A model generated the notes under the pieces. The model searched no databases and was not told the DNA's origin. It worked only from the letters and a program-made list of their open reading frames with translations. A DNA stretch of 64,000 nucleotides from Pseudomonas batumici (lineage in GTDB: Bacteria > Pseudomonadota > Gammaproteobacteria > Pseudomonadales > Pseudomonadaceae). Positions within the stretch are counted from its first letter, which is position 1. Every line of letters begins with the position of its first letter. The translations under genes and the position numbers were made by a program. The stretch lies in NCBI RefSeq assembly GCF_000820515.1, contig NZ_JXDG01000045.1:62001-126000 (forward strand), read 5' to 3'. Below are positions 43,383 through 53,250 of the stretch, piece by piece.

Positions 43383-44522
43383 TCAGAAGTCGGGGGGACT
43401 ATAGGTCAAGGTCAACCCGACGACGTTTGCAGTGGCATCCGGCAAGCCAGCTTGCTGGAGTTCCTTGTACATGAAGGATAGGCGCGCCACCCAGAAAGGC
43501 GAGAGATCCCGGCTGAACCAGACACCGACATTGCGCAGGGTATTAGGCGTTAGCCCTTTGGTTTTTTGCCATGAGGTATCAAAACCGGTACGGCTGGTGT
43601 CGTCGAGGGCATAACTCCATGTAGCGTTCAGGTTATCAACCTCGACAAAACCGCCGTCGCCGCTGGCGACAGTACTACGAGCGGCGTCGATACTTGTATC
43701 AACACGCTCACCGGTATAGTGCAACGAAAAACCGCCTTGGCCACGGGGGCGGCTGTTCGGGCCAGAGACTTGATTGACACCTGCGTAAAGCGCCCCCTTG
43801 AGCCGCTCGGAGATCTCAAAGTTCAAGCCTACAGTGGGGGTGTAACTGTTTGAGGAAGGCACCGCAGATCCCTGCTGCGGCTCATAACGCTTCACGCCAA
43901 GACGCGTGAATAGCTCCACACGCTCGCTCCATGCGTAGTTCAAGCTCAGGCGGTTCGAAAGCTCGTCATAGTTGGTCAGTGTATTGAGGTCGTAAGTGAC
44001 ATGCGTGTAGTCGGTTTCGTTAACCAAGGTCGTTCGCTCACTGAGAGCGGTCTTCCAGTTGCCGCCGAACGAGGTCAGCTTTTGCGTACCATCGGTGGCA
44101 ATCACACCGGTTTCTTGAACCGCAGTGGAGAGCGTTGAACTCTCAACATACTTCGCCGTGAGTCCAAAACCGCCCGTTTCGGTCTCGCGCTGCCACCCCA
44201 ACTGCAAGTTGGGGTCTTCGCGGTCCGAAACGATGGACGTATCGGACGAACGCACCAGATTCACACCAAGACCGAACCGCCACTGATCCCGGTCTGAAGT
44301 ACCGACAAGCGTGTAATCGGGGGCGATGATCGTACGAGTCACACCCTTCTTGTTTTCCGTAACAAGCAGCGGGTTGCTGTCGTACTCGACAGTCGAAGGC
44401 AGAACGATTGCTGATTGCCAAGTAGCAGCATAAACCACACCGGAGCACGGCAAGCTCAAGATGGCCGTCGCGACTCCGGCCGTTCGCAGCACAGGCAAGA
44501 TAATCCCCAGTGCATCGCGCAA
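43383..44522 (-). CDS. Outer-membrane beta-barrel protein of the polysaccharide export block
   Basis: A 379-residue protein with a signal peptide (cleavage near VVYA) and many alternating amphipathic strands rich in aromatic residues (WRFGLGVNLV, GFGLTAKYVESS, LSLNYAWSERVELFTRLGVK), ending in ...VVGLTLTYSPPDF with a terminal Phe, the outer-membrane barrel signal. It resembles the EpsL-like barrels of exopolysaccharide operons. Probably a secretion pore or barrel partner for the small Wza-like protein encoded two bases upstream. Confidence 0.8.
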   Translation of the reverse strand: MRDALGIILPVLRTAGVATAILSLPCSGVVYAATWQSAIVLPSTVEYDSNPLLVTENKKGVTRTIIAPDYTLVGTSDRDQWRFGLGVNLVRSSDTSIVSDREDPNLQLGWQRETETGGFGLTAKYVESSTLSTAVQETGVIATDGTQKLTSFGGNWKTALSERTTLVNETDYTHVTYDLNTLTNYDELSNRLSLNYAWSERVELFTRLGVKRYEPQQGSAVPSSNSYTPTVGLNFEISERLKGALYAGVNQVSGPNSRPRGQGGFSLHYTGERVDTSIDAARSTVASGDGGFVEVDNLNATWSYALDDTSRTGFDTSWQKTKGLTPNTLRNVGVWFSRDLSPFWVARLSFMYKELQQAGLPDATANVVGLTLTYSPPDF

Positions 44523-44524
44523 GG

Positions 44525-45082
44525 CTAAGGCACGACCAGCGTATCGCCGGCCTGGAGTTGAATATTGGTGGACATGTCATGCCCGGACATCAAATCGCTG
44601 TAATGGACAGGCAGGATCTCTTGTTTAGCCCCATTGCGGCGCACGACCTTGATCTCCTCCTTGTCGGCGAATTTGTCGAGCCCGCCCGACATGCTCAAAA
44701 CTTGCAGCACTGCAGTTGGACCTGTCATCTGTACGGTGCCGGGCTTCAGCACCTTACCCTGCACATAGACGAGATTGCCTGCGGTGCTCGTGATGACAAC
44801 GCTCACGTTCGGATCGGGTATGAACTCCTTGAGCCTGGCAGCGACTTTCTTTGCGACTGCAGTGGCATCAAGCCCCGCAACATCGACTCGTCCTGCCAGC
44901 GGGAAGGTAATGCTGCCATCAGGAAGTACGTGCACCTCCTGTTTCAGCTTCTCTTCGCCCCAAACGGAAACCGAAATGACGTCACCCGGACTTAGCAGAT
45001 AAGCCGTGGCTTTTTCGTCGGCACAGGTAATGCTGGGCCAGACCAGTAGCGCGCAGAGCACAGGTAATAACAAACGCAACAT
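44525..45082 (-). CDS. Wza-like polysaccharide export protein, short form
   Basis: A 185-residue periplasmic/outer-membrane export protein: signal peptide (MLRLLLPVLCALLVWPS), poly-export domain (LLSPGDVISVSVWGEEKL, HVLPDGSITFPLAG) and one SLBB domain (LVYVQGKVLKPGTVQMTGP). The canonical lipobox is not convincing. It lacks the second SLBB and the C-terminal membrane helix of Wza, so it needs an outer-membrane partner, presumably the barrel encoded next. GGAGGG stands before the ATG. First gene of block D. Confidence 0.88.
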   Translation of the reverse strand: MLRLLLPVLCALLVWPSITCADEKATAYLLSPGDVISVSVWGEEKLKQEVHVLPDGSITFPLAGRVDVAGLDATAVAKKVAARLKEFIPDPNVSVVITSTAGNLVYVQGKVLKPGTVQMTGPTAVLQVLSMSGGLDKFADKEEIKVVRRNGAKQEILPVHYSDLMSGHDMSTNIQLQAGDTLVVP

Positions 45083-45569
45083 AAGGATCCCTCCGACCAA
45101 GTAGCATGCACAGAGATTCACATAAAAACGTGCGAAAGCACTCCCTCTCCCTTGACGCCAAAGAAACGATCAAACAGCAATCGCCTCGAGCTTCCTGGCG
45201 GCTCCGCCGAAACCAAACATCAGACCGAAGCCCCCCCGGCAATCATCCTGACGTTGCCCGGTACTTGTTCTTGAGCGTAGACCACGATGGCCGAAAACGC
45301 CGAAGCCAGGATGAAGCCGATCACCACGCTCAGCACAGGTAATCGCGGCAAAATTCTTGGGGATCTCGTACGCGAACAGGAGGAGAAAGAGGCCCTTGGT
45401 TTGGAAGCCAAGGTGAGGGGCTGATTAAAATCGGGCCATGAGACACCTTCGCGGGCAGGCGGGGATGCTCACACCGCTGCATTCACACCCCTTTAGAGGG
45501 AGGCAGAGCAAAATCACACAAAAGCAGCGTGGGGGAATGGATGGCGGAACAGAAATCACAGAAAGCAAA
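45083..45569. other. Intergenic region between Wza-like gene and tRNA-Ser
   Basis: About 490 bases, presumably holding the block D promoter. Two overlapping short frames exist: a + strand one at 45287-45424 (45 charged residues from an ATG) and a - strand one at 45220-45411 (63 residues from TTG, with a good hydrophobic helix VLSVVIGFILASAFSAIVVY). Neither has a clear ribosome site. At most one can be real. Confidence 0.4.
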
Positions 45570-45592
45570 AAGGCCCCGGAATACGGGGCCTT
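45570..45592 (-). terminator. Terminator of tRNA-Ser
   Basis: Stem AAGGCCCC/GGGGCCTT with loop GGAATAC; read on the minus strand it is followed by TTTTTGC, 12 bases beyond the tRNA end. Confidence 0.85.
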
Positions 45593-45604
45593 CAGATACA
45601 AATA

Positions 45605-45692
45605 TGGCGGAGGCGCAGAGATTCGAACTCTGGGACCTGTTACAGTCGGCAGTTTTCAAGACTGCTGCCTTAAACCACTCGGCCACACCTCC
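45605..45692 (-). tRNA. tRNA-Ser (anticodon UGA)
   Basis: An 88-base type-II tRNA on the minus strand. Acceptor GGAGGTG pairs with CGCCTCC, the CCA end is encoded, the anticodon loop CTTGAAA gives UGA, there is a long variable arm, and the T-loop is GTTCGAATC. It reads UCA and related serine codons. Confidence 0.96.
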
Positions 45693-45814
45693 CATGCATT
45701 GCGGGCGCCATAATACCGGAATGACACACACTGTCAAACTCTCGTGATAGCTTGTTACAGAGCCTCTGGTATCATCTTTGCGACTGAACATTTCAAACCC
45801 GAAGGAGTGTCGCC

Positions 45815-46483
45815 ATGCGCGAACAGGATTACGCCGTTAACAGCGTGCAGGCTGAGCAGCTAGAAGTTAGCCGCGTCCTGCGCAACACCTACAGCCTTCT
45901 GGCCCTCACCCTCGCCTTCAGTGGCCTGACGGCCTTCATCTCCCAGCAGATGCACGTCAGGTACCCCAACGTGTTCGTGGTGCTGATCGGCTTCTACGGG
46001 CTGTTCTTCCTCACCAACAAGCTGCGCGACTCGGCCTGGGGCCTGGTCTCCACGTTCGCCCTCACCGGCTTCATGGGCTATCTGCTCGGCCCGATCCTCA
46101 ACCGCTACCTGGGCATGCAGGGCGGCTCCGAAGTGGTCAGCTCGGCCTTCGCCATGACCGCGCTGGTCTTCGGCGGCCTCTCGGCCTACGTGCTGATCAC
46201 CCGCAAGGACATGAGTTTCCTCAGCGGCTTCATCACCGTTGGTTTCTTCGTCCTGCTGGGCGCGACCCTGGCCAGCATGTTCTTCCACATCAGTGGGCTG
46301 CAGCTGGCGATCAGCGCCGGTTTCGTGCTGTTCTCCTCGGTCTGCATCCTGTTCCAGACCAGCGCCATCATCCACGGCGGCGAACGTAACTACATCATGG
46401 CGACCATCAGCCTGTATGTGTCGATCTACAACCTGTTCATCAGCTTGTTGCAGATCTTCGGCGTCATGGGCCGCGACGACTGA
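45815..46483 (+). CDS. yccA: Bax-inhibitor-1/YccA family membrane protein
   Basis: A 222-residue inner-membrane protein with seven predicted helices, the BI-1/YccA pattern (RVLRNTYSLLALTLAFSGLT; LAISAGFVLFSSVCILFQTS; YIMATISLYVSIYNLFISLL). In E. coli YccA is an FtsH substrate that restrains this protease. Located in its usual Pseudomonas place before the tus genes, with GAAGGAG before the ATG and a terminator right after. Confidence 0.92.
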   Translation: MREQDYAVNSVQAEQLEVSRVLRNTYSLLALTLAFSGLTAFISQQMHVRYPNVFVVLIGFYGLFFLTNKLRDSAWGLVSTFALTGFMGYLLGPILNRYLGMQGGSEVVSSAFAMTALVFGGLSAYVLITRKDMSFLSGFITVGFFVLLGATLASMFFHISGLQLAISAGFVLFSSVCILFQTSAIIHGGERNYIMATISLYVSIYNLFISLLQIFGVMGRDD

Positions 46484-46500
46484 TCGCCCCCCCGCTCAGC

Positions 46501-46526
46501 AAAAAGCCCGCTTCGGCGGGCTTTTT
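46501..46526 (+). terminator. Terminator after yccA
   Basis: Perfect 11-base stem AAAAAGCCCGC/GCGGGCTTTTT with a TTCG tetraloop, 17 bases past the stop. Confidence 0.95.
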
Positions 46527-46596
46527 GTTGCCTGTGATTTAGCTTCTTGAGGGTTCTGGCCTTATCATGACCACAGGTTTGCTGACAGAGTCCCCC

Positions 46597-46989
46597 ATGA
46601 AGTTTGCCATTGCGCTGTTTTCCGCGCCCCACGCGCCCTCTTCCCGTCGCGCCCTGCTGTTTGCCCAGGCCGCGCTCGCCGGCGGGCATGAGATTGTGCG
46701 GCTGTTCTTTTATCAGGACGGCGTGCACAGCGCGTCGAGCAGTGTGGTCACGCCGCAGGACGAGCAGGACCTACCCCGGCAATGGGCGGACTTCGTCAGC
46801 GAACACCAGCTCGACGGCGTGGTCTGCATCGCGGCGGCCTTGCGGCGCGGCGTGCTGGACGACGAAGAAGCCCAGCGCTATCAACGTTCGGCGGTCAATC
46901 TGACGGCGCCCTGGGCCTTGTCCGGCTTGGGCCAGCTGCATGATGCGGTACAAGCCGCCGACCGCCTGATCTGCTTCGGAGGGCCTTGA
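46597..46989 (+). CDS. tusD: Sulfurtransferase TusD
   Basis: A 130-residue DsrE-fold protein with the reactive cysteine in VVCIAAALRRG. TusD is the sulfur-carrying subunit of the TusBCD hexamer that relays persulfide from IscS/TusA to TusE for 2-thiolation of wobble uridine in tRNA. The start MKFAIAL was chosen over an in-frame start 10 codons upstream. It leads an operon tusDCBE with touching or overlapping genes. Confidence 0.93.
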   Translation: MKFAIALFSAPHAPSSRRALLFAQAALAGGHEIVRLFFYQDGVHSASSSVVTPQDEQDLPRQWADFVSEHQLDGVVCIAAALRRGVLDDEEAQRYQRSAVNLTAPWALSGLGQLHDAVQAADRLICFGGP

Positions 46990-46990
46990 A

Positions 46991-47353
46991 ATGTCCAAGT
47001 CCCTGCTGATTATCAGCCGCCAGGCTCCCTGGTCCGGTCCCGCGGCCCGCGAGGCGCTGGACATCGTGCTGGCCGGCGGCGCGTTCGATCTGCCCATCGG
47101 CCTGCTGTTCATGGACGACGGCGTGTTCCAGTTGATGCCCGGGCAGAACGCCAAGGCCCTGCAACAGAAAGACCTGACCGCCAACCTCCAGGCGCTGTCG
47201 TTGTTCGGCATCGATGCGCTGTACGCCTGCGCCGACAGCCTGGCCGACCGGGGGATTTTCCCAACCCAGGTCGCCGGCGAAGACCTTGAGGTGCTCACCG
47301 CCGAAGAGCTTGGTGCGCTTGTTAACCGTTATGACCAGGTGATCACCCTCTGA
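46991..47353 (+). CDS. tusC: Sulfurtransferase subunit TusC
   Basis: A 120-residue DsrF-like member of TusBCD (SLLIISRQAPWSGPAAREAL; LLFMDDGVFQL). It starts two bases after tusD and overlaps tusB by a base in TGATG. It is the non-catalytic structural partner of TusD. Confidence 0.92.
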   Translation: MSKSLLIISRQAPWSGPAAREALDIVLAGGAFDLPIGLLFMDDGVFQLMPGQNAKALQQKDLTANLQALSLFGIDALYACADSLADRGIFPTQVAGEDLEVLTAEELGALVNRYDQVITL

Positions 47354-47652
47354 TGTCGACCTTGCATGTGTTGTCCCATTCCCCTTTCACCGACAGTCGC
47401 CTGGGCAGTTGCCTGCGCCTGCTGGGCAGCGAGGATGCGCTGCTGCTCTGTGGCGACGCGGTGCATGCCGTGCAACCGCGCAGCCTGCCGCTCGAGGCGC
47501 TGGAAGAGCGCGGCGACAGCCTGCGCCTGTTCCTCCTCGACGAGGACCTGCAAGCCCGCGGCCTGGAGTGCCCGGCCTGGGCCACCAGCGTCGACTACCC
47601 GGCGTTCGTCGAACTGTCGATCCGTTACGACAAGGTCAATACCTGGCTATGA
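47353..47652 (+). CDS. tusB: Sulfurtransferase subunit TusB
   Basis: A 99-residue DsrH-like protein (LHVLSHSPFTDSRLGSCLRL; LLLCGDAVHAVQP), completing the TusBCD complex. Start and stop overlap both neighbours (TGATG, ATGA), so translation of the group is coupled. Confidence 0.92.
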   Translation: MSTLHVLSHSPFTDSRLGSCLRLLGSEDALLLCGDAVHAVQPRSLPLEALEERGDSLRLFLLDEDLQARGLECPAWATSVDYPAFVELSIRYDKVNTWL

Positions 47653-47984
47653 GCACGCTGACGGTGAACGGGCAGGCCATCGCCCTGGACAAGGATGGCT
47701 ACCTGGTGGAACTGAGCGACTGGTCGCCGGAGGTCGCGGCCGCCCTCGCCACGCGCGAGGAGCTGGAGCTGAGTCCCGAGCACTGGGAGATCCTCGAACT
47801 GCTGCGCGGGTTCTACCAGGAGTTCGAACTCTCCCCCGCCACCCGCCCGTTGATCAAGTACACCGCCTTGAAGCTGGGCGCCGACAAGGGCAACAGCCTG
47901 CACCTCAATCGCTTGTTCAAAGGCACTCCCGCCAAACTCGCCGCCAAGCTGGCGGGCCTGCCCAAACCGACGAACTGCTTATGA
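47649..47984 (+). CDS. tusE: Sulfur relay protein TusE (DsrC family)
   Basis: A 111-residue DsrC/TusE protein with the defining penultimate cysteine C110 in KPTNCL, which accepts persulfide from TusD and passes it to MnmA. Family core ELSPEHWEILELLRGFYQEF is present. Overlaps tusB and the following gene by four bases each. Confidence 0.94.
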   Translation: MSTLTVNGQAIALDKDGYLVELSDWSPEVAAALATREELELSPEHWEILELLRGFYQEFELSPATRPLIKYTALKLGADKGNSLHLNRLFKGTPAKLAAKLAGLPKPTNCL

Positions 47985-48982
47985 CCGACTACACGCCGTT
48001 GATCACCGAAACGCCCGCCGAGCACCCGTTCGCCCAGTTCGTCCGCATCCTCGGCAAGGGCAAGCGTGGCGCCCGCAGCCTGACCCGCGAAGAAGCCCGC
48101 GAAGCCATGGGCATGCTGCTGGACGGCAAGGTCGAGGACACCCAGCTCGGAGCCTTCCTGATGCTGTTGCGCCACAAGGAAGAAAGCCCGGAGGAACTGG
48201 CCGGCTTCACCCAGGCCCTGCGCGAGCGCCTGCAGGCGCCAAGGCTGGCGATCGATCTGGACTGGCCAACCTACGCCGGCAAGAAGCGTCACCTGCCCTG
48301 GTACCTGCTGGCCGCCAAGTGCCTGGCGCAGAACGGCATCCGGATCTTCATGCACGGCGGCGGCGCGCATACCGCGGGCCGTCTCTACACCGAGCAGCTA
48401 CTCGACACGCTGCGAATTCCGCTGTGCCGTGACTGGGCGGCCGTCGAGCAGGCGATCGGCCACGGCAACCTCGCCTTCATGCCCCTGGGCGACTGGGCGC
48501 CGTCCTTACAGCGCATGATCGACCTGCGCAACACCCTGGGCCTGCGTTCGCCAATCCACTCCCTGGCGCGCCTGCTCAATCCACTGGGCGCACGCTGCGG
48601 CCTGCAAAGCATCTTCCATCCCGGCTACCAGGCGGTGCATCGCGAGGCCAGCGGCCTGCTGGGCGACACGGTGATCGTGATCAAGGGTGATGGAGGGGAA
48701 ATCGAGGTCAACCCGGACAGCAGCAGCCATCTCTATGGCACCACCGATGGCGAAAGCTGGGACGAGGAATGGCCCGCGCTGTCCGAGCAGCGCCATGTGA
48801 AACCGGCGACATTGGACCCCGAACACCTCAAGGCCGTCTGGCGTGGCGAAGTCGAGGACAGCTACCCGCAACTGGCCCTGATCTCGACCATGGCCCTGGC
48901 CCTGCGCGGCCTCGGCACGCCCCGCGAACAGGCCTTCGAACAGGCCCGTCGCTACTGGGATGCCCGGGATATATCGATCTGA
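47981..48982 (+). CDS. ybiB: YbiB-like glycosyl/phosphoribosyl-transferase-fold protein (TrpD2)
   Basis: A 333-residue homologue of anthranilate phosphoribosyltransferase: N-terminal helical domain (RSLTREEAREAMGMLLDGKV), nucleoside phosphorylase-like domain with MHGGGAHTAGR and RSPIHSLARLLNPLG. The YbiB/TrpD2 group binds nucleic acid rather than making tryptophan. It is coupled to tusE by ATGA, its usual place in Pseudomonas, which hints at an RNA-linked job. Confidence 0.85.
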   Translation: MTDYTPLITETPAEHPFAQFVRILGKGKRGARSLTREEAREAMGMLLDGKVEDTQLGAFLMLLRHKEESPEELAGFTQALRERLQAPRLAIDLDWPTYAGKKRHLPWYLLAAKCLAQNGIRIFMHGGGAHTAGRLYTEQLLDTLRIPLCRDWAAVEQAIGHGNLAFMPLGDWAPSLQRMIDLRNTLGLRSPIHSLARLLNPLGARCGLQSIFHPGYQAVHREASGLLGDTVIVIKGDGGEIEVNPDSSSHLYGTTDGESWDEEWPALSEQRHVKPATLDPEHLKAVWRGEVEDSYPQLALISTMALALRGLGTPREQAFEQARRYWDARDISI

Positions 48983-49070
48983 TCGATGATTAACCCCCAG
49001 GGTTTGCGCTATTTATTCGAACAAAGGTCTTTAGACTGGACTCCAAAGCACACTTGCCGAGGAGTTTCCG

Positions 49071-50069
49071 ATGGGCCTTTTGATCGACGGTCGTTGGCAC
49101 GACCAATGGTACGCAAGCAGTAAAGACGGCGCCTTCCAGCGCGAACAGGCGCAACGCCGCAACTGGCTGACGGCCGATGGCAGGCCCGGCCCCAGCGGCG
49201 AGGGCGGCTTCAAGGCCGAAGCCGGTCGCTACCACCTCTATGTGTCCCTGGCCTGCCCCTGGGCCCACCGCACCCTGATCCTGCGCAAGCTCAAGGGCCT
49301 GGAAGGCCTGATTGACGTGTCCGTGGTCAGTTGGCTGATGCTGGAAAACGGCTGGACCTTCGACCGGGACTACGGCTCCAGTGGCGATGCGCTGGATAAC
49401 CAGGCCTTCATGCACCAGCGCTACACCGCCGATGCCGCCGACTACACCGGCCGCGTAACCGTGCCGGTGCTGTGGGACAAGCAATTGCAGCGCATCGTCA
49501 GCAATGAATCGTCGGAAATCATCCGCATGTTCAACAGCGCGTTCAATGCGCTCACCGACAATCGTCTGGATTTCTATCCCGAGGCCTTGCGCCCGCTGAT
49601 CGACGGCTGGAACGAGCGTATCTACCCGGCGGTGAACAACGGCGTCTATCGGGCCGGGTTCGCCACTTCACAGGCGGCTTATGAAGCGGCCTTCGATGAT
49701 CTGTTCGGCGAACTGGAGCATCTGGAGCGGCATCTGGGGGAGAACCGTTATCTGGCGGGGGAATACCTGACCGAAGCGGATATACGCCTGTTCACCACGC
49801 TGATCCGTTTCGATGCGGTGTACCACGGCCACTTCAAATGTAACCTGCGGCGGATTGCCGATTATCCGAATCTGTCGAACTGGCTGCGGGAGCTGTTTCA
49901 ATGGCCGGGGGTGGCCGAGACGGTGGACTTTACCCATATCAAAGGGCATTACTACGCCAGTCACCGGACCATCAATCCGACGGGGATCGTGCCCAAGGGG
50001 CCGGAGCAGGATTTCATGGCCGCGCATGATCGTGAGCGGCTGACGGGGCGTGGGGTCTGGAAGAGCTGA
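49071..50069 (+). CDS. yqjG: Glutathionyl-hydroquinone reductase
   Basis: A 332-residue glutathione-transferase Xi-class protein. Catalytic C62 lies in SLACPWAHRTLI, with the family N-terminus MGLLIDGRWHDQWY and the C-terminal helical domain (AGEYLTEADIRLFTTLIRFD; HIKGHYYASH). It reduces glutathionyl-hydroquinones, keeping quinone compounds usable. GAGGAG precedes the ATG. Single gene, followed by a REP pair. Confidence 0.92.
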   Translation: MGLLIDGRWHDQWYASSKDGAFQREQAQRRNWLTADGRPGPSGEGGFKAEAGRYHLYVSLACPWAHRTLILRKLKGLEGLIDVSVVSWLMLENGWTFDRDYGSSGDALDNQAFMHQRYTADAADYTGRVTVPVLWDKQLQRIVSNESSEIIRMFNSAFNALTDNRLDFYPEALRPLIDGWNERIYPAVNNGVYRAGFATSQAAYEAAFDDLFGELEHLERHLGENRYLAGEYLTEADIRLFTTLIRFDAVYHGHFKCNLRRIADYPNLSNWLRELFQWPGVAETVDFTHIKGHYYASHRTINPTGIVPKGPEQDFMAAHDRERLTGRGVWKS

Positions 50070-50088
50070 CAGGCGTGCCGCACAGCCT

Positions 50089-50152
50089 GTAGGAGCCGGC
50101 TTGCTGGCGATGGCGTCCTCAAGGGCCCTATCGCCGGCAAGCCGGCTCCCAC
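50089..50152. repeat. REP pair (REPIN)
   Basis: Inverted REP elements (tgtaggagccggcttgctgg and ccggcaagccggctcccaca) around a ~20-base spacer between the convergent yqjG and cysG ends; probably acts as an end structure for both transcripts. Confidence 0.88.
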
Positions 50153-50184
50153 AGTAGAGATTCGCGTCAACCGTAAGGATGGCG

Positions 50185-51579
50185 TCAAACCTGGGATTGC
50201 GCGCCTTCGAACCAGGCCAGCTTCTCGCGCAGCTGGACCACTTCCCCGACGATCACCAGCGTCGGCGCATGCACTTCATGCTCCGCCACCAGTTGCGACA
50301 GGTTGGCTAGGGTACCGGTAAACACCCGCTGATTGGCCGTGGTGCCCTGCTGGATCAAGGCTGCCGGCGTCTGCGCCGAACGACCATGGGCAATCAACTG
50401 CTCGCAGATCACCGGCAAGCCGACCAGCCCCATGTAGAACACCAGGGTCTGCGCCGGCGCCACCAGATCCGCCCAGGGCAGGTCCGTGGAGCCATCCTTC
50501 AAGTGACCGGTGATGAAACGCACCGACTGCGCATAATCGCGATGAGTCAACGGGATCCCGGCATAGGCCGAGCAACCGCTGGCCGCCGTGATTCCCGGCA
50601 CCACCTGGAACGGAATGCCCTGGGCCGCCAGTTCCTCGATCTCTTCGCCGCCACGGCCGAAGATGAACGGATCGCCACCCTTCAAACGCAGCACCCGCTT
50701 GCCCTGCTTCGCCAGGTCGACCAATTGCTGGTTGATCTGGTCCTGGGGTACAGCGTGATCGGCGCGACGCTTGCCGACGTAGATCCGGTCCGCATCACGG
50801 CGGCACAGTTCCAGGATCGCCGGCGCCACCAGGCGGTCATACAGCACCACGTCCGCCTGCTGCATCAGGCGCAGGGCACGGAAGGTCAACAGGTCCGGAT
50901 CACCCGGCCCCGCCCCCACCAGATACACCTCGCCCGGCGCATTCGGCGCCATGCCGTTGATCTTTTCCAGCAGCAGGCGCTCGGCTTCAGCGCCCTGCCC
51001 GGCCAGTTGCCGATCGGCGATCGGCCCCTGGAACACCTCTTCCCAGAACGCCCGGCGCTGTTGCACACCCGGAAACAGGCCCTTGACCTGGGTCCGGAAG
51101 CGCGCCGCCAGACCGGCCAACTGGCCGTAGGTCGAAGGAATCCAGGTTTCCAGCTTGGCCCGGATCAGCCGCGCCAGCACCGGCGCATCGCCGCCGCTGG
51201 ACACCGCGATGATCAGTGGCGAGCGATCGACAATGGCCGGGAAGATCACGCTGCACAAGGCCGGCGCATCCACCACGTTGACCGGCACGCAGCGCCGATG
51301 GGCATCCGCCGACACCCGGGCGTTGAGCGTTTCGTCGTCGGTGGCGGCAATGACCAGCCCGCAGCCGTCGAGATCGGACTCCAGGTAACCGCGCAACAGG
51401 TATTCGCCGCCGCTGGCGCCGACCAGCTCGCGCAGCTGGCCCTCGATCTCGGGCGCGACAACCCGCAGCACGGCGCCAGCATCGGCCAGCAGGCGGGATT
51501 TGCGCAAGGCAATCTCGCCCCCGCCGACCACCAGCACACGCCGGCCGCGCAGGTTGTGGAACAGCGGCAGAAATTCCAT
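50185..51579 (-). CDS. cysG: Siroheme synthase
   Basis: A 464-residue fusion. Residues 1-~200: precorrin-2 dehydrogenase/ferrochelatase (RRVLVVGGGEIALRKSRLL; AATDDETLN). Residues ~216-460: uroporphyrinogen-III methyltransferase (VYLVGAGPGDPDLLTFRAL; GDPFIFGRGGEEIEEL; VVPGITAASGCSAYAGIPLT). It makes siroheme for sulfite and nitrite reductases. Its ATG directly follows the serS stop, so they share a transcript. Confidence 0.95.
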   Translation of the reverse strand: MEFLPLFHNLRGRRVLVVGGGEIALRKSRLLADAGAVLRVVAPEIEGQLRELVGASGGEYLLRGYLESDLDGCGLVIAATDDETLNARVSADAHRRCVPVNVVDAPALCSVIFPAIVDRSPLIIAVSSGGDAPVLARLIRAKLETWIPSTYGQLAGLAARFRTQVKGLFPGVQQRRAFWEEVFQGPIADRQLAGQGAEAERLLLEKINGMAPNAPGEVYLVGAGPGDPDLLTFRALRLMQQADVVLYDRLVAPAILELCRRDADRIYVGKRRADHAVPQDQINQQLVDLAKQGKRVLRLKGGDPFIFGRGGEEIEELAAQGIPFQVVPGITAASGCSAYAGIPLTHRDYAQSVRFITGHLKDGSTDLPWADLVAPAQTLVFYMGLVGLPVICEQLIAHGRSAQTPAALIQQGTTANQRVFTGTLANLSQLVAEHEVHAPTLVIVGEVVQLREKLAWFEGAQSQV

Positions 51580-52860
<1,281 letters not shown>

Positions 52861-52875
52861 GTCGGTTTCTCGTTA

Positions 52876-53250
52876 TCAGAGTTTGGTCAAGGACAGGCCA
52901 GCCCAGGTTGCGAGCAGCCCGCCGAATACGCTGAGGGCCGCATAGCCCAGGGCAATGAGCACCTGCCCGCTTTCCAGCAGGCGCACCGTATCCAGTGAAA
53001 AGGATGAAAATGTGGTCAAGCCGCCGACGAACCCCACGATCAAGCCGGCGCGGATCTCGATCGGCACCTCGGGACGCACCAAAAACAGGCCGTAGAGCAC
53101 GCCAATCACCAGGCAGCCGACGATATTAACGGCCAATGTCGCAGTATAGAAGTGCCGCGGCCAGTTGGCGTTGATCAGGTTGCCCGTGGCGAAGCGCGCC
53201 AAGGTGCCGATAATACCGGCGACAGACACGGCAAGGATGGTGCGGATCAA
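52876..53250 (-). CDS. crcB: Fluoride ion channel CrcB (Fluc)
   Basis: A 124-residue four-helix membrane protein with the Fluc hallmarks GTLARFATGNL, TFSSFSLDTVRLLESG and a central TFSSF phenylalanine-box element. It exports fluoride as a dual-topology dimer. It overlaps the rarA stop by four bases. Confidence 0.93.
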   Translation of the reverse strand: MIRTILAVSVAGIIGTLARFATGNLINANWPRHFYTATLAVNIVGCLVIGVLYGLFLVRPEVPIEIRAGLIVGFVGGLTTFSSFSLDTVRLLESGQVLIALGYAALSVFGGLLATWAGLSLTKL

